Shown: piece after piece, positions 8,025 to 16,870 of the stretch
Layout: every line of letters starts with the position of its first letter
How positions within the stretch are numbered: the stretch's first letter is position 1
Assembly: GCA_020697375.1 (NCBI GenBank)
Contig: JAJFBJ010000005.1
Span: forward strand, 1-64,000
Source of the DNA: Nitrospira sp.
GTDB lineage: Bacteria > Nitrospirota > Nitrospiria > Nitrospirales > Nitrospiraceae
DNA: 64,000 nt
Direction: 5' to 3'
Notes under the pieces: model-generated
What the model saw: only the letters and a program-made list of their open reading frames with translations
What the model was told of the DNA's origin: nothing
Database searches by the model: none
Position numbers and translations under genes: made by a program

Positions 8025-9364
8025 ACGAGAGACCGGTGTGCCGGCTCCAAGACCGTGGCGACGGGATGACCATAGGCCAGACCGTCCGTGACGCCGGTGA
8101 TGGTGACATTGTGAATCGAGCCGGCTACGACGGCATCGGCCGCAACGGCTATACGCATAAAGCTCCCTGTCGTGCCGGTACGGAATCCATCGCGCTGGCC
8201 CTGTTCGAATAGAACCGGTAGGGTACGACCGATCTGACGTTGATAAAACCACAGCGTCTTGGTCCGGGACAGCGCCGTGAGGGCTTTACTGCGCTGCCTG
8301 ATCACGGCTGGTGGAACCGGCTGCTCAAGGCGGACCGCTGCCGTGCCGGGCCGGGCCGAATAACTGAACACGTGAAAATAGGAGAAGGGAAGCCGCTCTG
8401 CGGTCTTGACCGTGTTCGCGAAGGCAGTCTCGTCCTCGCCGGGAAAGCCGACCATGAGGTCCGTGCCCAGGCCGAGATCCGGCATGAGCGTTAGGGCCTG
8501 TTCCACCAGCCGCTCATACTCATGGACGCCATATCGGCGATTCATCGCCCGAAGGATCCCATCGTCGCCGCTCTGCAGCGGGAGGTGCAGATAACGGCAG
8601 AGCTTCGTCGAGGCCGCCATGAATTCCAGCAGGGAGAAGGGAACTGTCGTCGGCTCGATCGATGAAATCCTGATGCGCGTGATGCCTGGAACTGTTTCGA
8701 GCTGCCGCAGCAAGTCGACCAGGTTGGCTCCTTGATAGGAGTACTGCCCGATGTTCACGCCTGTGAGAACGAGTTCTCGATAGCCGTGACCGGCAAGGTC
8801 CTGCGCTTCCCGCAACACATCGTCGACTGCCCGGCTGCGCTCGCGACCTCGGGCGAAGGGAATGAGGCAAAAGCTGCACATGAAATCGCATCCATCCTGA
8901 ATTTTCAGCAAAGCTCGGGTCGAATCCGAATAGGCCGTGCCCGGCAGAACGAAATCTTCCCGATCGATCGTGCGGCTATGGCGAACTTCCGCTTCCGGTT
9001 GCTTGTGCAGCTTGGCCGGGGCGGGAAGATACTCCGGCAGATTCATCTTGAATTGCGTGCCGACGATCAAATCGATGCCCGGGACCCTCTGCAACTGCGC
9101 CGCGCCGGTCTGCGCATAACAGCCGGTGACTGCGACGAAGGCATGGGGTGAGTGGCGCAAGGTCTTGCGCACGGCGTACCGGCAATCCTTTTCAGCGTTC
9201 TCCGTGACGGAGCAGGTATTCAAAACGAGCAGGTCTGTCTCCTCGCCGAACTTCACCAGGCGATATCCTTGGCGTTGCAGGGAATCGGCCAGCATGGAGG
9301 ACTCGGATTGGCTGAGGCGGCAACCCAATGTATGCAGTGACGCGCGTGGCTTGTTGATCGACAT
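8021..9364 (-). CDS. mtaB: tRNA t6A37 methylthiotransferase MtaB
   Basis: Second radical SAM methylthiotransferase, expected to convert t6A37 to ms2t6A in tRNAs reading ANN codons. Seen: TLGCRLSQSES at the N-terminus (LGC-x-L/V-N/S-x-x-E is typical of MtaB rather than MiaB), NTCSVTENAEKD, VTGCYAQ, the radical SAM motif CDFMCSFC, LTGVNIGQY and HLPLQSGDDGIL. 447 residues, normal length. Its stop overlaps the start of miaB by four bases, so both position-37 modification enzymes are made from one transcript. Confidence 0.92.
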   Translation of the reverse strand: MSINKPRASLHTLGCRLSQSESSMLADSLQRQGYRLVKFGEETDLLVLNTCSVTENAEKDCRYAVRKTLRHSPHAFVAVTGCYAQTGAAQLQRVPGIDLIVGTQFKMNLPEYLPAPAKLHKQPEAEVRHSRTIDREDFVLPGTAYSDSTRALLKIQDGCDFMCSFCLIPFARGRERSRAVDDVLREAQDLAGHGYRELVLTGVNIGQYSYQGANLVDLLRQLETVPGITRIRISSIEPTTVPFSLLEFMAASTKLCRYLHLPLQSGDDGILRAMNRRYGVHEYERLVEQALTLMPDLGLGTDLMVGFPGEDETAFANTVKTAERLPFSYFHVFSYSARPGTAAVRLEQPVPPAVIRQRSKALTALSRTKTLWFYQRQIGRTLPVLFEQGQRDGFRTGTTGSFMRIAVAADAVVAGSIHNVTITGVTDGLAYGHPVATVLEPAHRSLV

Positions 9365-9508
9365 CGGCTGCGATTATAGAAGGGAGCACATCGGATCGGC
9401 AAGGTGACGAGCGCCTGAAAAAGTGGCGGGACGGCTTGAACGAGCTGGAGGTGAATGGTAGCATGATCGAAATTCGCCCGGCTGTGCCGTCGGTCGGAGA
9501 TCCGAACC

Positions 9509-9916
9509 ATGACGAACCATCGTATTGTCTCCAGTCTGCTCCTCGTATTCCTGCTCTTGCTTCCGACTACTGCCGGCTGGTCGAAGGAAAGCCTTCCCAT
9601 CGAACCGGACCTGAACAGCCGACTCGACGAATTGTACGATCACGAATCGAGAATGTTCATCATGCTCTATTCGCTCAAGGGCGACGGAAATGTCGATTAC
9701 GTCACCGGTCGTACGGTACAGGAATATACCCGCAGCAACTACGGCAACCCGGTCTATTACACCGAGCCCTATCCGTTGTTCTATTGGTGGAACCATACGA
9801 TGTGGAACGACCCGGATCAGGACGGAGTGAATGGAAACGAACGCGTCTATCAGGAGGATATCGAGTTCGATATCGCGCGCTACAAGCCCTGCGTCTTCAA
9901 CGGGCAGCCCTGTTGA
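9509..9916 (+). CDS. Small exported protein, 135 residues
   Basis: Function unknown. A clear signal peptide (RIVSSLLLVFLLLLPTTAGW) with cleavage likely near residue 24. The mature domain is rich in Tyr, Trp, Asn and Asp (YYTEPYPLFYWWNHTMWND), with DPDQDGVNGNE resembling a calcium-binding loop and a C-terminal pair of Cys (KPCVFNGQPC) that could form a disulfide. GGAG lies about ten bases before ATG 9509. Divergent from mtaB. The Ca2+ and disulfide suggestions are inferences from composition. Confidence 0.7.
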   Translation: MTNHRIVSSLLLVFLLLLPTTAGWSKESLPIEPDLNSRLDELYDHESRMFIMLYSLKGDGNVDYVTGRTVQEYTRSNYGNPVYYTEPYPLFYWWNHTMWNDPDQDGVNGNERVYQEDIEFDIARYKPCVFNGQPC

Positions 9917-10010
9917 GTCGCGGCCGGCTACGCCGTCACTTCTTATTGCCTTCCGCGTTCTCGGGATACAATCTGCCGGCCCTCTCCTCTGTCGCATCCT
10001 CCGTGGCCGG

Positions 10011-10874
10011 TCATTCGAACACCAGTACCGGGCATTGTGCTTGATGCAGCACTGCGTGTGAAACGCTGCCCAGGAAAAATCTCGTCAGGCCTTCCCGGCC
10101 CCGCGAACCCATCATGATCAGATCCGCTCCAGACTTCTCCGCCTCCTGCAAGATCGTCGCCGCCGGAGTCCCCAAAACGCTTGCGCTGCCGGTTGAATGC
10201 CCGAGCGCGTGAATCTTTGCCGCCACCCCTTCGACAAATTCTCGGGCCTGTTGGAGGGCCTGCGCCTCCATTTTGGCGGCGGCCGGATTGTCAATCGGCC
10301 AGGGAGGCCGGGTCGACGGCAGGACGGTCAACAGGCTGACGTTTACGGGCTCCTGAAACGGTTGTTTCTGGAAAAATCGCAGGGCCGCCTCGGCGTCTGA
10401 TTGTCCTTGCAGCGGCAAGAGAACCTTTTTCAGCTGGCGAAGCGGGCCATTCAAGATGAGCTTGGCGCAGGGGGCGGAGCCGAGAATGCGATGGGAGACG
10501 CTGCCGAACAGCCGTTCCTTGACCGGTCCTATGCCTCTTGCTCCCATGACGATGAGGTCCACATGACGCCTTTCCGCCGTGGTGAGGATTACGTCGGCGG
10601 GCGAGCCGACCTCCAGCCGCTTGGTCACAGGCCCGCTGTGGAGAGGAAGGAGCGATTGAACGCGAGTCAGCAAGCGATCGCCGTCATCCTTCATGGTTTG
10701 TTCCATTCGATCGTAGAGTTCCACTGCCACCTCGGGATTCATGACGGGATAGGCCGGGCGAGGGGCGTCCACCACATGAAGCAAAGTCAGTTCGTCCGCG
10801 CGCCGCAGATATTTCAACGCCCGCACGGCTTCATAGGAATGGTCGGACCCATCGACCGCCAGTAATGTGTTCAT
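10011..10874 (-). CDS. Tandem universal stress protein (two UspA domains)
   Basis: 287 residues made of two Usp domains (about 1-140 and 146-287). Each ends in the nucleotide-binding loop G-x2-G-x9-G-S: GARGIGPVKERLFGSVS in the first and GSRGREGLTRFFLGSVS in the second. Both domains therefore look able to bind ATP. UspA-family proteins are cytoplasmic stress-response factors of varied function. GAAAGGAG lies about eight bases upstream of ATG 10874. Two further Usp genes lie 1.6-3.5 kb away on the other strand. Confidence 0.9.
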   Translation of the reverse strand: MNTLLAVDGSDHSYEAVRALKYLRRADELTLLHVVDAPRPAYPVMNPEVAVELYDRMEQTMKDDGDRLLTRVQSLLPLHSGPVTKRLEVGSPADVILTTAERRHVDLIVMGARGIGPVKERLFGSVSHRILGSAPCAKLILNGPLRQLKKVLLPLQGQSDAEAALRFFQKQPFQEPVNVSLLTVLPSTRPPWPIDNPAAAKMEAQALQQAREFVEGVAAKIHALGHSTGSASVLGTPAATILQEAEKSGADLIMMGSRGREGLTRFFLGSVSHAVLHQAQCPVLVFE

Positions 10875-11107
10875 CCCAGAACTCCTTTCCTTTTAATCTC
10901 TCGCCGCTCTCATACCTTTGGCGACAAAGTGAGGTTTTATTGAGTCAATGGGTCATCGGCACCCTGATTCACGGAGTACGCGTAGACTAAGTTTTAACTT
11001 TTGCGATGCGTATCTGCAACCGGAGGAGAGGCCTCGGTCTTGCAGGCTTCAGAAAAACTCAGTGTTTGCAAAGTATGCATGGCTGTCAGAATAGCGACAG
11101 GTTCTGC
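10875..11107. other. Upstream region of the usp gene
   Basis: Together with repeat copy A this forms a gene-free stretch of about 300 bases. It is comparatively AT-rich next to the usp start, as expected for a promoter, but I could not assign -35 and -10 elements with good spacing. Confidence 0.35.
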
Positions 11108-11174
11108 TCCCATGGCGGTACGTTGAGACTCTGAGCGATGCGAGAACAACGCCGGCGGACTGTTTCAGTATCCT
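11108..11174 (+). repeat. Dispersed palindromic element, copy A (partial)
   Basis: Right half of the dispersed element: GGTACGTTGAG, CGATGCGAGAACAACGC, then CGGCGGACTGTTTCAG and the terminal ATCCT. It ends one base before the stop codon (TAA, complement of 11176-11178) of the hydrolase gene. The left half is not recognisable. Confidence 0.75.
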
Positions 11175-11175
11175 T

Positions 11176-11799
11176 TTAGAGATAGCGCTGAAACCAGCCG
11201 AGAGCCTGTTCGGCCACCTGCTCCAGAGTACCCGGTTCCTCGAACAAATGAGTGGCTCCCGGGACGATCACCAGCTCTTTGGGGCAGGACGTGAGCTGCG
11301 CGAGCGCTTCTTGATTCATCCCGATGACCGGTCGATCGTGACCTCCTACCAGCAATAACGTGGGCGACATGACCCGGTTGAGATAAGGCCCGGCCAGATC
11401 AGGCCGTCCGCCGCGCGAGACGATCGCCTTCACTCTGTGCGGCTCGCGTGCCGCCGCTTGCAAAGCAGCGCCGGCGCCGGTACTTGCGCCGAAGTATCCC
11501 ACGCGCAATTCCATGGTGCGAGGGTGTGTGCTCAACCAGCCTTGCGCGAGAAGGAGTCGATCGGCGAGGAGATCGATGTCGAAAACATTGTGGCGATTGT
11601 CCGCTTCCTCCAGCGTGAGGAGATCCGGCAGCAACGTCGCGAACCCTCCCGCACGGAGGCGGCCGGCGACGAAATGATTCCGTGGGCTGAAGCGTCCGCT
11701 GCCGCTGCCATGGGCGAAGACCACGGCTCCTCTCGGCTGCTCCGGCAGTCCCAGTTGTCCTTCAATCCTAACGTGGTGACCGGTGATGGTGACCTGCAT
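11176..11799 (-). CDS. Alpha/beta hydrolase (dienelactone hydrolase-like)
   Basis: Serine hydrolase fold of 207 residues. Seen: oxyanion-hole strand VVFAHGSGSG, nucleophile elbow GASTGAG with Ser near residue 104, the acid in GGHDRPVI and the catalytic His in ATHLFEE close to the C-terminus. This set fits small dienelactone-hydrolase-like or KANL3/Tex30-like hydrolases, whose substrates are usually unknown. In other bacteria such domains are often found fused to or beside phosphoribosyltransferases; none is seen here. The gene stop is directly abutted by repeat copy A. Neighbouring genes are Usp proteins, so a stress-related role is possible but only by association. Confidence 0.8.
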   Translation of the reverse strand: MQVTITGHHVRIEGQLGLPEQPRGAVVFAHGSGSGRFSPRNHFVAGRLRAGGFATLLPDLLTLEEADNRHNVFDIDLLADRLLLAQGWLSTHPRTMELRVGYFGASTGAGAALQAAAREPHRVKAIVSRGGRPDLAGPYLNRVMSPTLLLVGGHDRPVIGMNQEALAQLTSCPKELVIVPGATHLFEEPGTLEQVAEQALGWFQRYL

Positions 11800-12431
11800 A
11801 ACTGTTGGCCCTCGTTGATGTAATCCAGGGGCAAGCAGGATGTCGCGCTACCAATGCAGAATGGTGGCGGCAACGCCAAATAAATCGCCAGGCTCGATCA
11901 CGAGGTCGTCAGTGGCAATCCTTCGGACGGAAGAAGATCAGGCAGGCTGCGACTGCAATTCCCGCAGGTAAGGCTCTCAGTAACAGCCACCGTTTCCGCG
12001 ACATGGGCGATTTCTCCCAACATGAGAGTGAGCAAAAGCAATGCCATTCGTGACGTGACCTTCACGACTAGCGCACATGGCCGACGGCAGAGAGCCAAGA
12101 AAGCAGCGAGTGACGAGGCCAGGCGTGACATTCTTACCCTCCCACCCTTAGTTTACTGAAATAGACTCTGTTTCCATGGCGGTATGCTGAGCGTCTGAAC
12201 GATGCGACAACGTTGCTGGCGGACTTTTTAGTATCCTGCGAGAGCCTGTGGCTTTCCGCTACAGGATACGTACCGTTGCTGTAGCAGGACACCACCGCAG
12301 TGAGGGGCCGCTGATGACTGCTCGCCGATCGCGCGTGAAAAGCTTCGGCCGTTCAGCAATTGGTCTGCAGTCAGGCGATCCTCGCGGCATGGCATCAGCT
12401 TTGCTGAGTTTGGGTCATGGAAGGAAACCGT
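11800..12431. other. Intergenic region with repeat copy B
   Basis: About 630 bases between the divergent hydrolase and usp genes. It holds the dispersed element copy B (12122-12238). A minus-strand frame at 11898-12131 encodes a hydrophobic segment followed by Cys-x2-Cys but has no supported start and is not called. Nothing else is recognised. Confidence 0.45.
12122..12238 (+). repeat. Dispersed palindromic element, copy B
   Basis: Contains the internal block GGCGTGACATTCTTACCC shared with copies D and G, then GGTATGCTGAG, CGATGCGACAACGTTGC and the end TGGCGGACTTTTTAGTATCC. Left terminal repeat not preserved. Confidence 0.75.
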
Positions 12432-12944
12432 ATGCGAGGTGTGATGGGGGAGCCTTTATTTACGAAGATCCTGGTGCCGGTAGATTTTTCTGCCTGTTCC
12501 AAAGAGGCTTTCCGAATTGCCCTGGCATTCGCGAAGTTATTCCAGGCAGAGGTGCTTCTCCTGCACGTGATCGATACCAAGAACCTGGACGCGCTGAATC
12601 GCCTCGGACTGGCGCCCCCGTCGGAATTCAGGCGGCAAAAGAAACAATTGCACCATCATGCCCGGTTGAACTCGCGGGAGTTGCTCGCCTGGGATGACGC
12701 GAAAGGAGTGTCGGTTCGAAGGCTGCTCGCGGACGGCGTTCCCTATGTAGAGATTGGGCGAACGGTCCGGCTGGAAGGCGTCGATATGGTAGTGATGGGA
12801 AGTTATGGAGGAACGACCGGCGTGGTCGATAAGATTTTTTTCGGCAGCACGGCGGAAAAGGTGGTCAGAACGGCGGGCTGTCCTGTTCTGACTGTCCCGC
12901 TTGGGGTGAAGCGGGTCAAGAGGCGGACGGACAAGAGCACATAA
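12432..12944 (+). CDS. Universal stress protein, single domain
   Basis: 170-residue UspA-family protein. Seen: first strand KILVPVDFSACS, a middle region with a His-rich helix (QKKQLHHHARLN), and the nucleotide loop GSYGGTTGVVDKIFFGST, matching G-x2-G-x9-G-S, followed by CPVLTVP. ATP binding is likely. Start 12432 is chosen because GGAAGGA ends seven bases upstream; ATG 12417 and ATG 12444 are alternatives. The stop is followed after 12 bases by the cupredoxin gene, which has its own strong AAGGAGG, so usp-cupredoxin-usp probably form one transcript. Confidence 0.88.
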   Translation: MRGVMGEPLFTKILVPVDFSACSKEAFRIALAFAKLFQAEVLLLHVIDTKNLDALNRLGLAPPSEFRRQKKQLHHHARLNSRELLAWDDAKGVSVRRLLADGVPYVEIGRTVRLEGVDMVVMGSYGGTTGVVDKIFFGSTAEKVVRTAGCPVLTVPLGVKRVKRRTDKST

Positions 12945-12956
12945 AGGAGGCGGACG

Positions 12957-13385
12957 ATGGTTCTGAATGGGACGCGAAAGATTCTCACAGGCGGGCGGCT
13001 GTTGTCGGCCGCCTGTTTCGTCCTGGCGCTCTGCACGCAAGGCGGGGCTCAAGCCGAACAACGAATCGAGGTGACGATCAAGGACTTTACGTTTGTCACC
13101 AAGCAGATTCCGTTGCGGTTGGGCGTTGCGACGGTCATTACGGTGACAAATCTGGATCAGGAGCGCCATGATTTCGGATCGACCATGTTCGACGGCGTTC
13201 AAACGAGAGTCGAATCGGGCGGCGTCATATCCTATGGCAAGGGCATCGGCGGCCTGTTCCTGGATGCGAAGAAAGATGCGGCGATTCGATTCACCATGGG
13301 ACGGCCGGGCCGGCATGAATTCCGCTGTTCCATCCATCCGAATATGAAGGGCGAACTGCTGTTGTTGAACGTGGAGGCAGTCTGA
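12957..13385 (+). CDS. Exported cupredoxin-like copper protein
   Basis: 142-residue periplasmic protein. Seen: signal peptide (about residues 1-33, ending GAQA), then a beta-rich domain with a type 1 copper-site pattern: the first His in QERHDFG and the cluster C-x2-H-x2-M in FRCSIHPNM close to the C-terminus. The short C-x2-H-x2-M loop is the amicyanin-like spacing. It could carry electrons or bind copper; no redox partner is adjacent. Very good ribosome binding site (AAAGGAGG). Sits between two Usp genes with 12 and three bases of spacing, so it is likely co-expressed with stress proteins. Confidence 0.85.
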   Translation: MVLNGTRKILTGGRLLSAACFVLALCTQGGAQAEQRIEVTIKDFTFVTKQIPLRLGVATVITVTNLDQERHDFGSTMFDGVQTRVESGGVISYGKGIGGLFLDAKKDAAIRFTMGRPGRHEFRCSIHPNMKGELLLLNVEAV

Positions 13386-13388
13386 GCC

Positions 13389-14336
13389 ATGGGGGCACTG
13401 ATACAGCGGATACTCTTCGCGACGGATTTTTCGGCCTGTGCGGATCGGGCGATGGGCTATGGCCTGACGCTGGCGTCGGCATGGAAAGCGGAACTCTCAG
13501 TAATGACAGTTCTGGAACTCTATCCGGGGATGGATCCGGACTATACCGTCAACAAAATGTATCTGGATCATTTACGGGCTGAATCAGTTCGCGGGCTGGA
13601 GGTGATTCACAAGCAAGCGGCCGTAGCCGGACAGGCGATCCAGTCCCGCATCGAAGTCGGCATTCCGAGCCAGGCCATCCAAGTGGTCGCGGAAACCATC
13701 AACGCGGATCTCTTGCTGTTGGGGACACATGGACGAACCGGCCTCGATCACGTTTTGATCGGCAGCACGGCCGAACGGGTCGTGCGCATGGCGCCTTGTC
13801 CCGTTCTCACTGTGAAGGCCGGCAAGGACGACGCGAGTTTCAGGAAGATCGGGCCTATCAAACGGATTGTTGTTCCGGTCGATCTCTCGCAATGTTCATT
13901 CGATGCATTGGAGTACGCCGCCCGGTTTGCTGCCCACACAGGAGCCTCGATCACCATCCTTCACGTCATGGAACCGGTCGCCTATGGATTGGACTTCAGC
14001 TTGACGCTCGCAATGGAATGGAAATATCACCGGAAGCACCTGGAGGAACGATTGAAGGTGCTATCCGCCTGCCTGACCGCTCATGGCGTTCGCGCCGATC
14101 ATGCGCTCCAACCGGGATTGCCGGCCGATTCGATCACCGCCTACGTCACCGAACATGGTTATGATCTGATGATCATGGGCACGCATGGGCGGCGTGGGCT
14201 TTCCCACATCCTGGTCGGGAGCATTGCCGGCGCCATGTTGCGTCATGCGCCCTGTCCGGTCCTTACCGTGCGGCAGGTCGACTTTGGCGCCGGGCATCAA
14301 CGCATCGTTCCGTTCGAGAATCATCAACCTGCCTGA
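13389..14336 (+). CDS. Tandem universal stress protein (two UspA domains)
   Basis: 315 residues with two Usp domains (about 1-145 and 155-300). Seen: RILFATDFSACADRA and RIVVPVDLSQCSFDA as first strands, and two ATP loops, GTHGRTGLDHVLIGSTAE and GTHGRRGLSHILVGSIAG, both complete. The start lies three bases after the cupredoxin stop, and GGAGG of its binding site lies within the end of that gene, so translation is probably coupled. Third Usp gene of the region, giving five Usp domains within 4.3 kb. Confidence 0.92.
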   Translation: MGALIQRILFATDFSACADRAMGYGLTLASAWKAELSVMTVLELYPGMDPDYTVNKMYLDHLRAESVRGLEVIHKQAAVAGQAIQSRIEVGIPSQAIQVVAETINADLLLLGTHGRTGLDHVLIGSTAERVVRMAPCPVLTVKAGKDDASFRKIGPIKRIVVPVDLSQCSFDALEYAARFAAHTGASITILHVMEPVAYGLDFSLTLAMEWKYHRKHLEERLKVLSACLTAHGVRADHALQPGLPADSITAYVTEHGYDLMIMGTHGRRGLSHILVGSIAGAMLRHAPCPVLTVRQVDFGAGHQRIVPFENHQPA

Positions 14337-14405
14337 ATGCGGACGGAATTGTCTCATGAAGCATGCGCTACCTGAGGCGAAAAGCCGTCCTCAAGGAGCA
14401 CACCC

Positions 14406-15773
14406 ATGAAACTCGCGAATGAACAGGCAGTGGGTCGGTCTCTACCGCTGGTCAAGGAACTGGACGCTGTTCTGAAGAGACTCGACCGTCTGTCGATGGC
14501 TTCCGGATTCAGCGCGCAGCGGCAGATTGCCTTCAGGCGGGCGTTACAGGTGTATGTCGAGTTGGGAAGCCAAGCGCCCTTGTCGCCCTTGCCGGAAGAA
14601 GTCGCCCTTGCCGATCTGCTGTTGTATGCCGACTTCTATCCGGAGGACGGCCAATTGACCTTGATCGAACAACTCCGCGACGTGATCACCGAACATATTC
14701 CAGAAGAAGAACGGCTGTGGCTGGACCCGCTCAAACATTCCTACTTGGACCTCGTTGAATTATTGCCGCAGGAAAGGGGCGAGGCTCGCCGTCGCCTGCG
14801 GTCGATGGGAAACGGGCGCTTGTATGACGTGGGAGAGGACCATTTTGTACCGGACGCGGCAGCCGGCCAGGTGTTGTTCACGCGCCTCGTTCGGGAGCCG
14901 GGTGATCCTGAAAGTCTGGCGGCTGTGCCGGCTGGGCCGGCGCTGTTGTTATCAATGGAGGATGCCCGGACGCTGTATGAGACCACGGGCGAAGAGCGTC
15001 GCGAGATGGAAATCGCCGGCGGATCATTTGAACTCGGTGATTGGCCGGAATTCGCCAAACGGTTCGGGCATCTGTTGTTAAAGAACTTCGCCCGGATGCG
15101 TCTCGGGGCATTGCTTGAGGCCGTGAGCGAGATTCGTTACAGAACCACAGGCGGCGAGCCCTGCTTCTACGTAATGGCCCTCTACGAACACCATGAATTT
15201 TCTTTTCTCGCCGCAGGCATGGGCGCATTGGAAGGCTGGGAGGAGACGCCGGTCAGGCCGCAAGAGGACGCGTCTGTCAGGAAACTACGCCGGTTCGTTC
15301 AGCGGGTAAAGCAGGGTCGCTCGAAGGCAGTGGCGGCAGCGAGGGTGACCGTGACAGCAACGGAACTGTTCCTCGAATGTGATCAGCGGGGACGGCTCGA
15401 TGAGATCAAACATAGCCTGGCGGCCGCCTTCGGATTTTCATTGCACTTCCGCGGCGAAGCCACGCAGCCCCCCTCGCGCCAGGTGACGCAGGCGGAGTTG
15501 TCTACCGACGAGGCGCTCACGCTGCTGGTGACCGATGAAGAGGATCGCGCGTTGGTCAATGCGTTTCTCGAAATGGTGTATCTCGAATGGGCGGATCGGG
15601 GGTCGCCTTCGCTCGGCGGCGAGACTCCTCGCCATATGATGACCAATACGGCGGGACGCAGGCAGGTTACGGAACTGATCGACGAGATGGAAAGAAACGA
15701 TCTCGGGCTTCTCAGGATGGGCGTTGCCGCCTTTGACTATAACAAGCTCCGCGCCCATGTGGGGCTCTGCTGA
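14406..15773 (+). CDS. Large hypothetical protein with MbcA/ParS-like C-terminus
   Basis: 455 residues, cytoplasmic, no assigned function. The C-terminal 75 residues (FLEMVYLEWAD, SLGGETPRHMM, GRRQVTELIDEMERN, then YNKLRAHVGL) resemble the C-terminal domain seen in MbcA/ParS/Xre-type antitoxins and some SEC-C-motif proteins, where a short LGG-x-TP-R core is followed by two helices. The N-terminal 380 residues are not recognised; they are helical with a long acidic middle segment. A good start with AAGGAG about nine bases upstream of ATG 14406. It follows the Usp gene by 69 bases on the same strand. No toxin gene is adjacent. Confidence 0.6.
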   Translation: MKLANEQAVGRSLPLVKELDAVLKRLDRLSMASGFSAQRQIAFRRALQVYVELGSQAPLSPLPEEVALADLLLYADFYPEDGQLTLIEQLRDVITEHIPEEERLWLDPLKHSYLDLVELLPQERGEARRRLRSMGNGRLYDVGEDHFVPDAAAGQVLFTRLVREPGDPESLAAVPAGPALLLSMEDARTLYETTGEERREMEIAGGSFELGDWPEFAKRFGHLLLKNFARMRLGALLEAVSEIRYRTTGGEPCFYVMALYEHHEFSFLAAGMGALEGWEETPVRPQEDASVRKLRRFVQRVKQGRSKAVAAARVTVTATELFLECDQRGRLDEIKHSLAAAFGFSLHFRGEATQPPSRQVTQAELSTDEALTLLVTDEEDRALVNAFLEMVYLEWADRGSPSLGGETPRHMMTNTAGRRQVTELIDEMERNDLGLLRMGVAAFDYNKLRAHVGLC

Positions 15774-15868
15774 AGTCGCTACCCGACGTGGCGAGACGGC
15801 GCATGAACGATTGATTCCTCCGGATGTATGCAATAGCCGGCGCGTGGTCCTCAGTTCGCCGTTCGCAA

Positions 15869-16588
15869 TTATCGGCGGTCCGTCATATGACGGTAGAGCA
15901 CTGAGCTGAATGTCAGCAATCCCGGGAACGTCAGGGCCAGGACCACCCTGGGAGAGGCGATCTCCGACAGGGAATTGATGCTTCCCAACTGGCTTCCGGC
16001 ATAGGTATAGACGAAGCTGCCCGGAAGGATGCCCAGCGAAGTTGCTGCCATATAGGTTCGGGTATTCACGCCTGTGAGCCCGGATAATAGATTGACCACG
16101 AAGAAGGGAAAGAGCGGAATGAGCCGCAACGTCAGCAGGTACGAAAACGCATTCCTGGCGAAGCCTTCTTGCAGAGGAGCCAGGCGATCACCCAATCTGC
16201 GCTGCACCCACCCTTGAAGCAGATATCGAGCTGTCAGAAAGGCCAGGGTCGCTCCCATCGTCGCGCCGATGTTGACGTACAGCATGCCGAAGACACTGCC
16301 GAACAGAAATCCACCCAACAGGGTCATGACCGTGGCCCCCGGCAGCGAGCATGCGGTCTGGATGATATAGGTCGCAATGAAGGCGGTGATCGCCAGCAGA
16401 TAGTAGGTCTCCGTCAACTGAAGGAGACGATCCCGATGGGTCTTGACGGCATCGAGCGAGAGATAGGTCGTCAAATCGAAATAGACGAATGCCAGGACGG
16501 TCAGCAGGACAAAGGCGCCGAGCAGGATGCTGCCGGTCAAGGAAGAAGCGGTGAGGTCCGTATCTGCAGTGGTCGTCCGTTCGCGCAT
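15869..16588 (-). CDS. VTT/TVP38-TMEM64 family membrane protein
   Basis: 239 residues with five to six hydrophobic segments. Seen: the VTT (DedA-like) core with TACSLPGATVMTLLGGFLFG and its mirrored half TLRLIPLFPFFVVNLLSG, including the typical Arg-x-Ile-Pro motif, and ATSLGILPGSFVYTYAGSQL. Members of the VTT superfamily are implicated in lipid scrambling or transport across the inner membrane; the specific substrate is unknown. Normal length for TVP38 proteins. Converges with the gene before it; 95 bases separate the two stops and no terminator is obvious. Confidence 0.88.
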   Translation of the reverse strand: MRERTTTADTDLTASSLTGSILLGAFVLLTVLAFVYFDLTTYLSLDAVKTHRDRLLQLTETYYLLAITAFIATYIIQTACSLPGATVMTLLGGFLFGSVFGMLYVNIGATMGATLAFLTARYLLQGWVQRRLGDRLAPLQEGFARNAFSYLLTLRLIPLFPFFVVNLLSGLTGVNTRTYMAATSLGILPGSFVYTYAGSQLGSINSLSEIASPRVVLALTFPGLLTFSSVLYRHMTDRR

Positions 16589-16870
16589 GCTTGCTCTCCG
16601 GTTACTGTGATAAGTAAGAGTTCAGTGGCGCCGTAAACGGAAAAGAATGGAGGAGGAGACATGCAACCCTGGCAAGGCTGGATGGTGAATCGCGGCGTTC
16701 TTGCCATGTGGCGCTTTCCTCGCGCGGCGCCATCATAAAAGACCGCGCTCCCTTCTGGCAATGACCATAGGTGGTGGCGTAATCGATTTATTTGGACGGT
16801 CTCATTCGCGTTTCTCCTGCATGGCTACTGTTACGTATATACGGCCGATTTCAGAGGCGATCGACTACCC

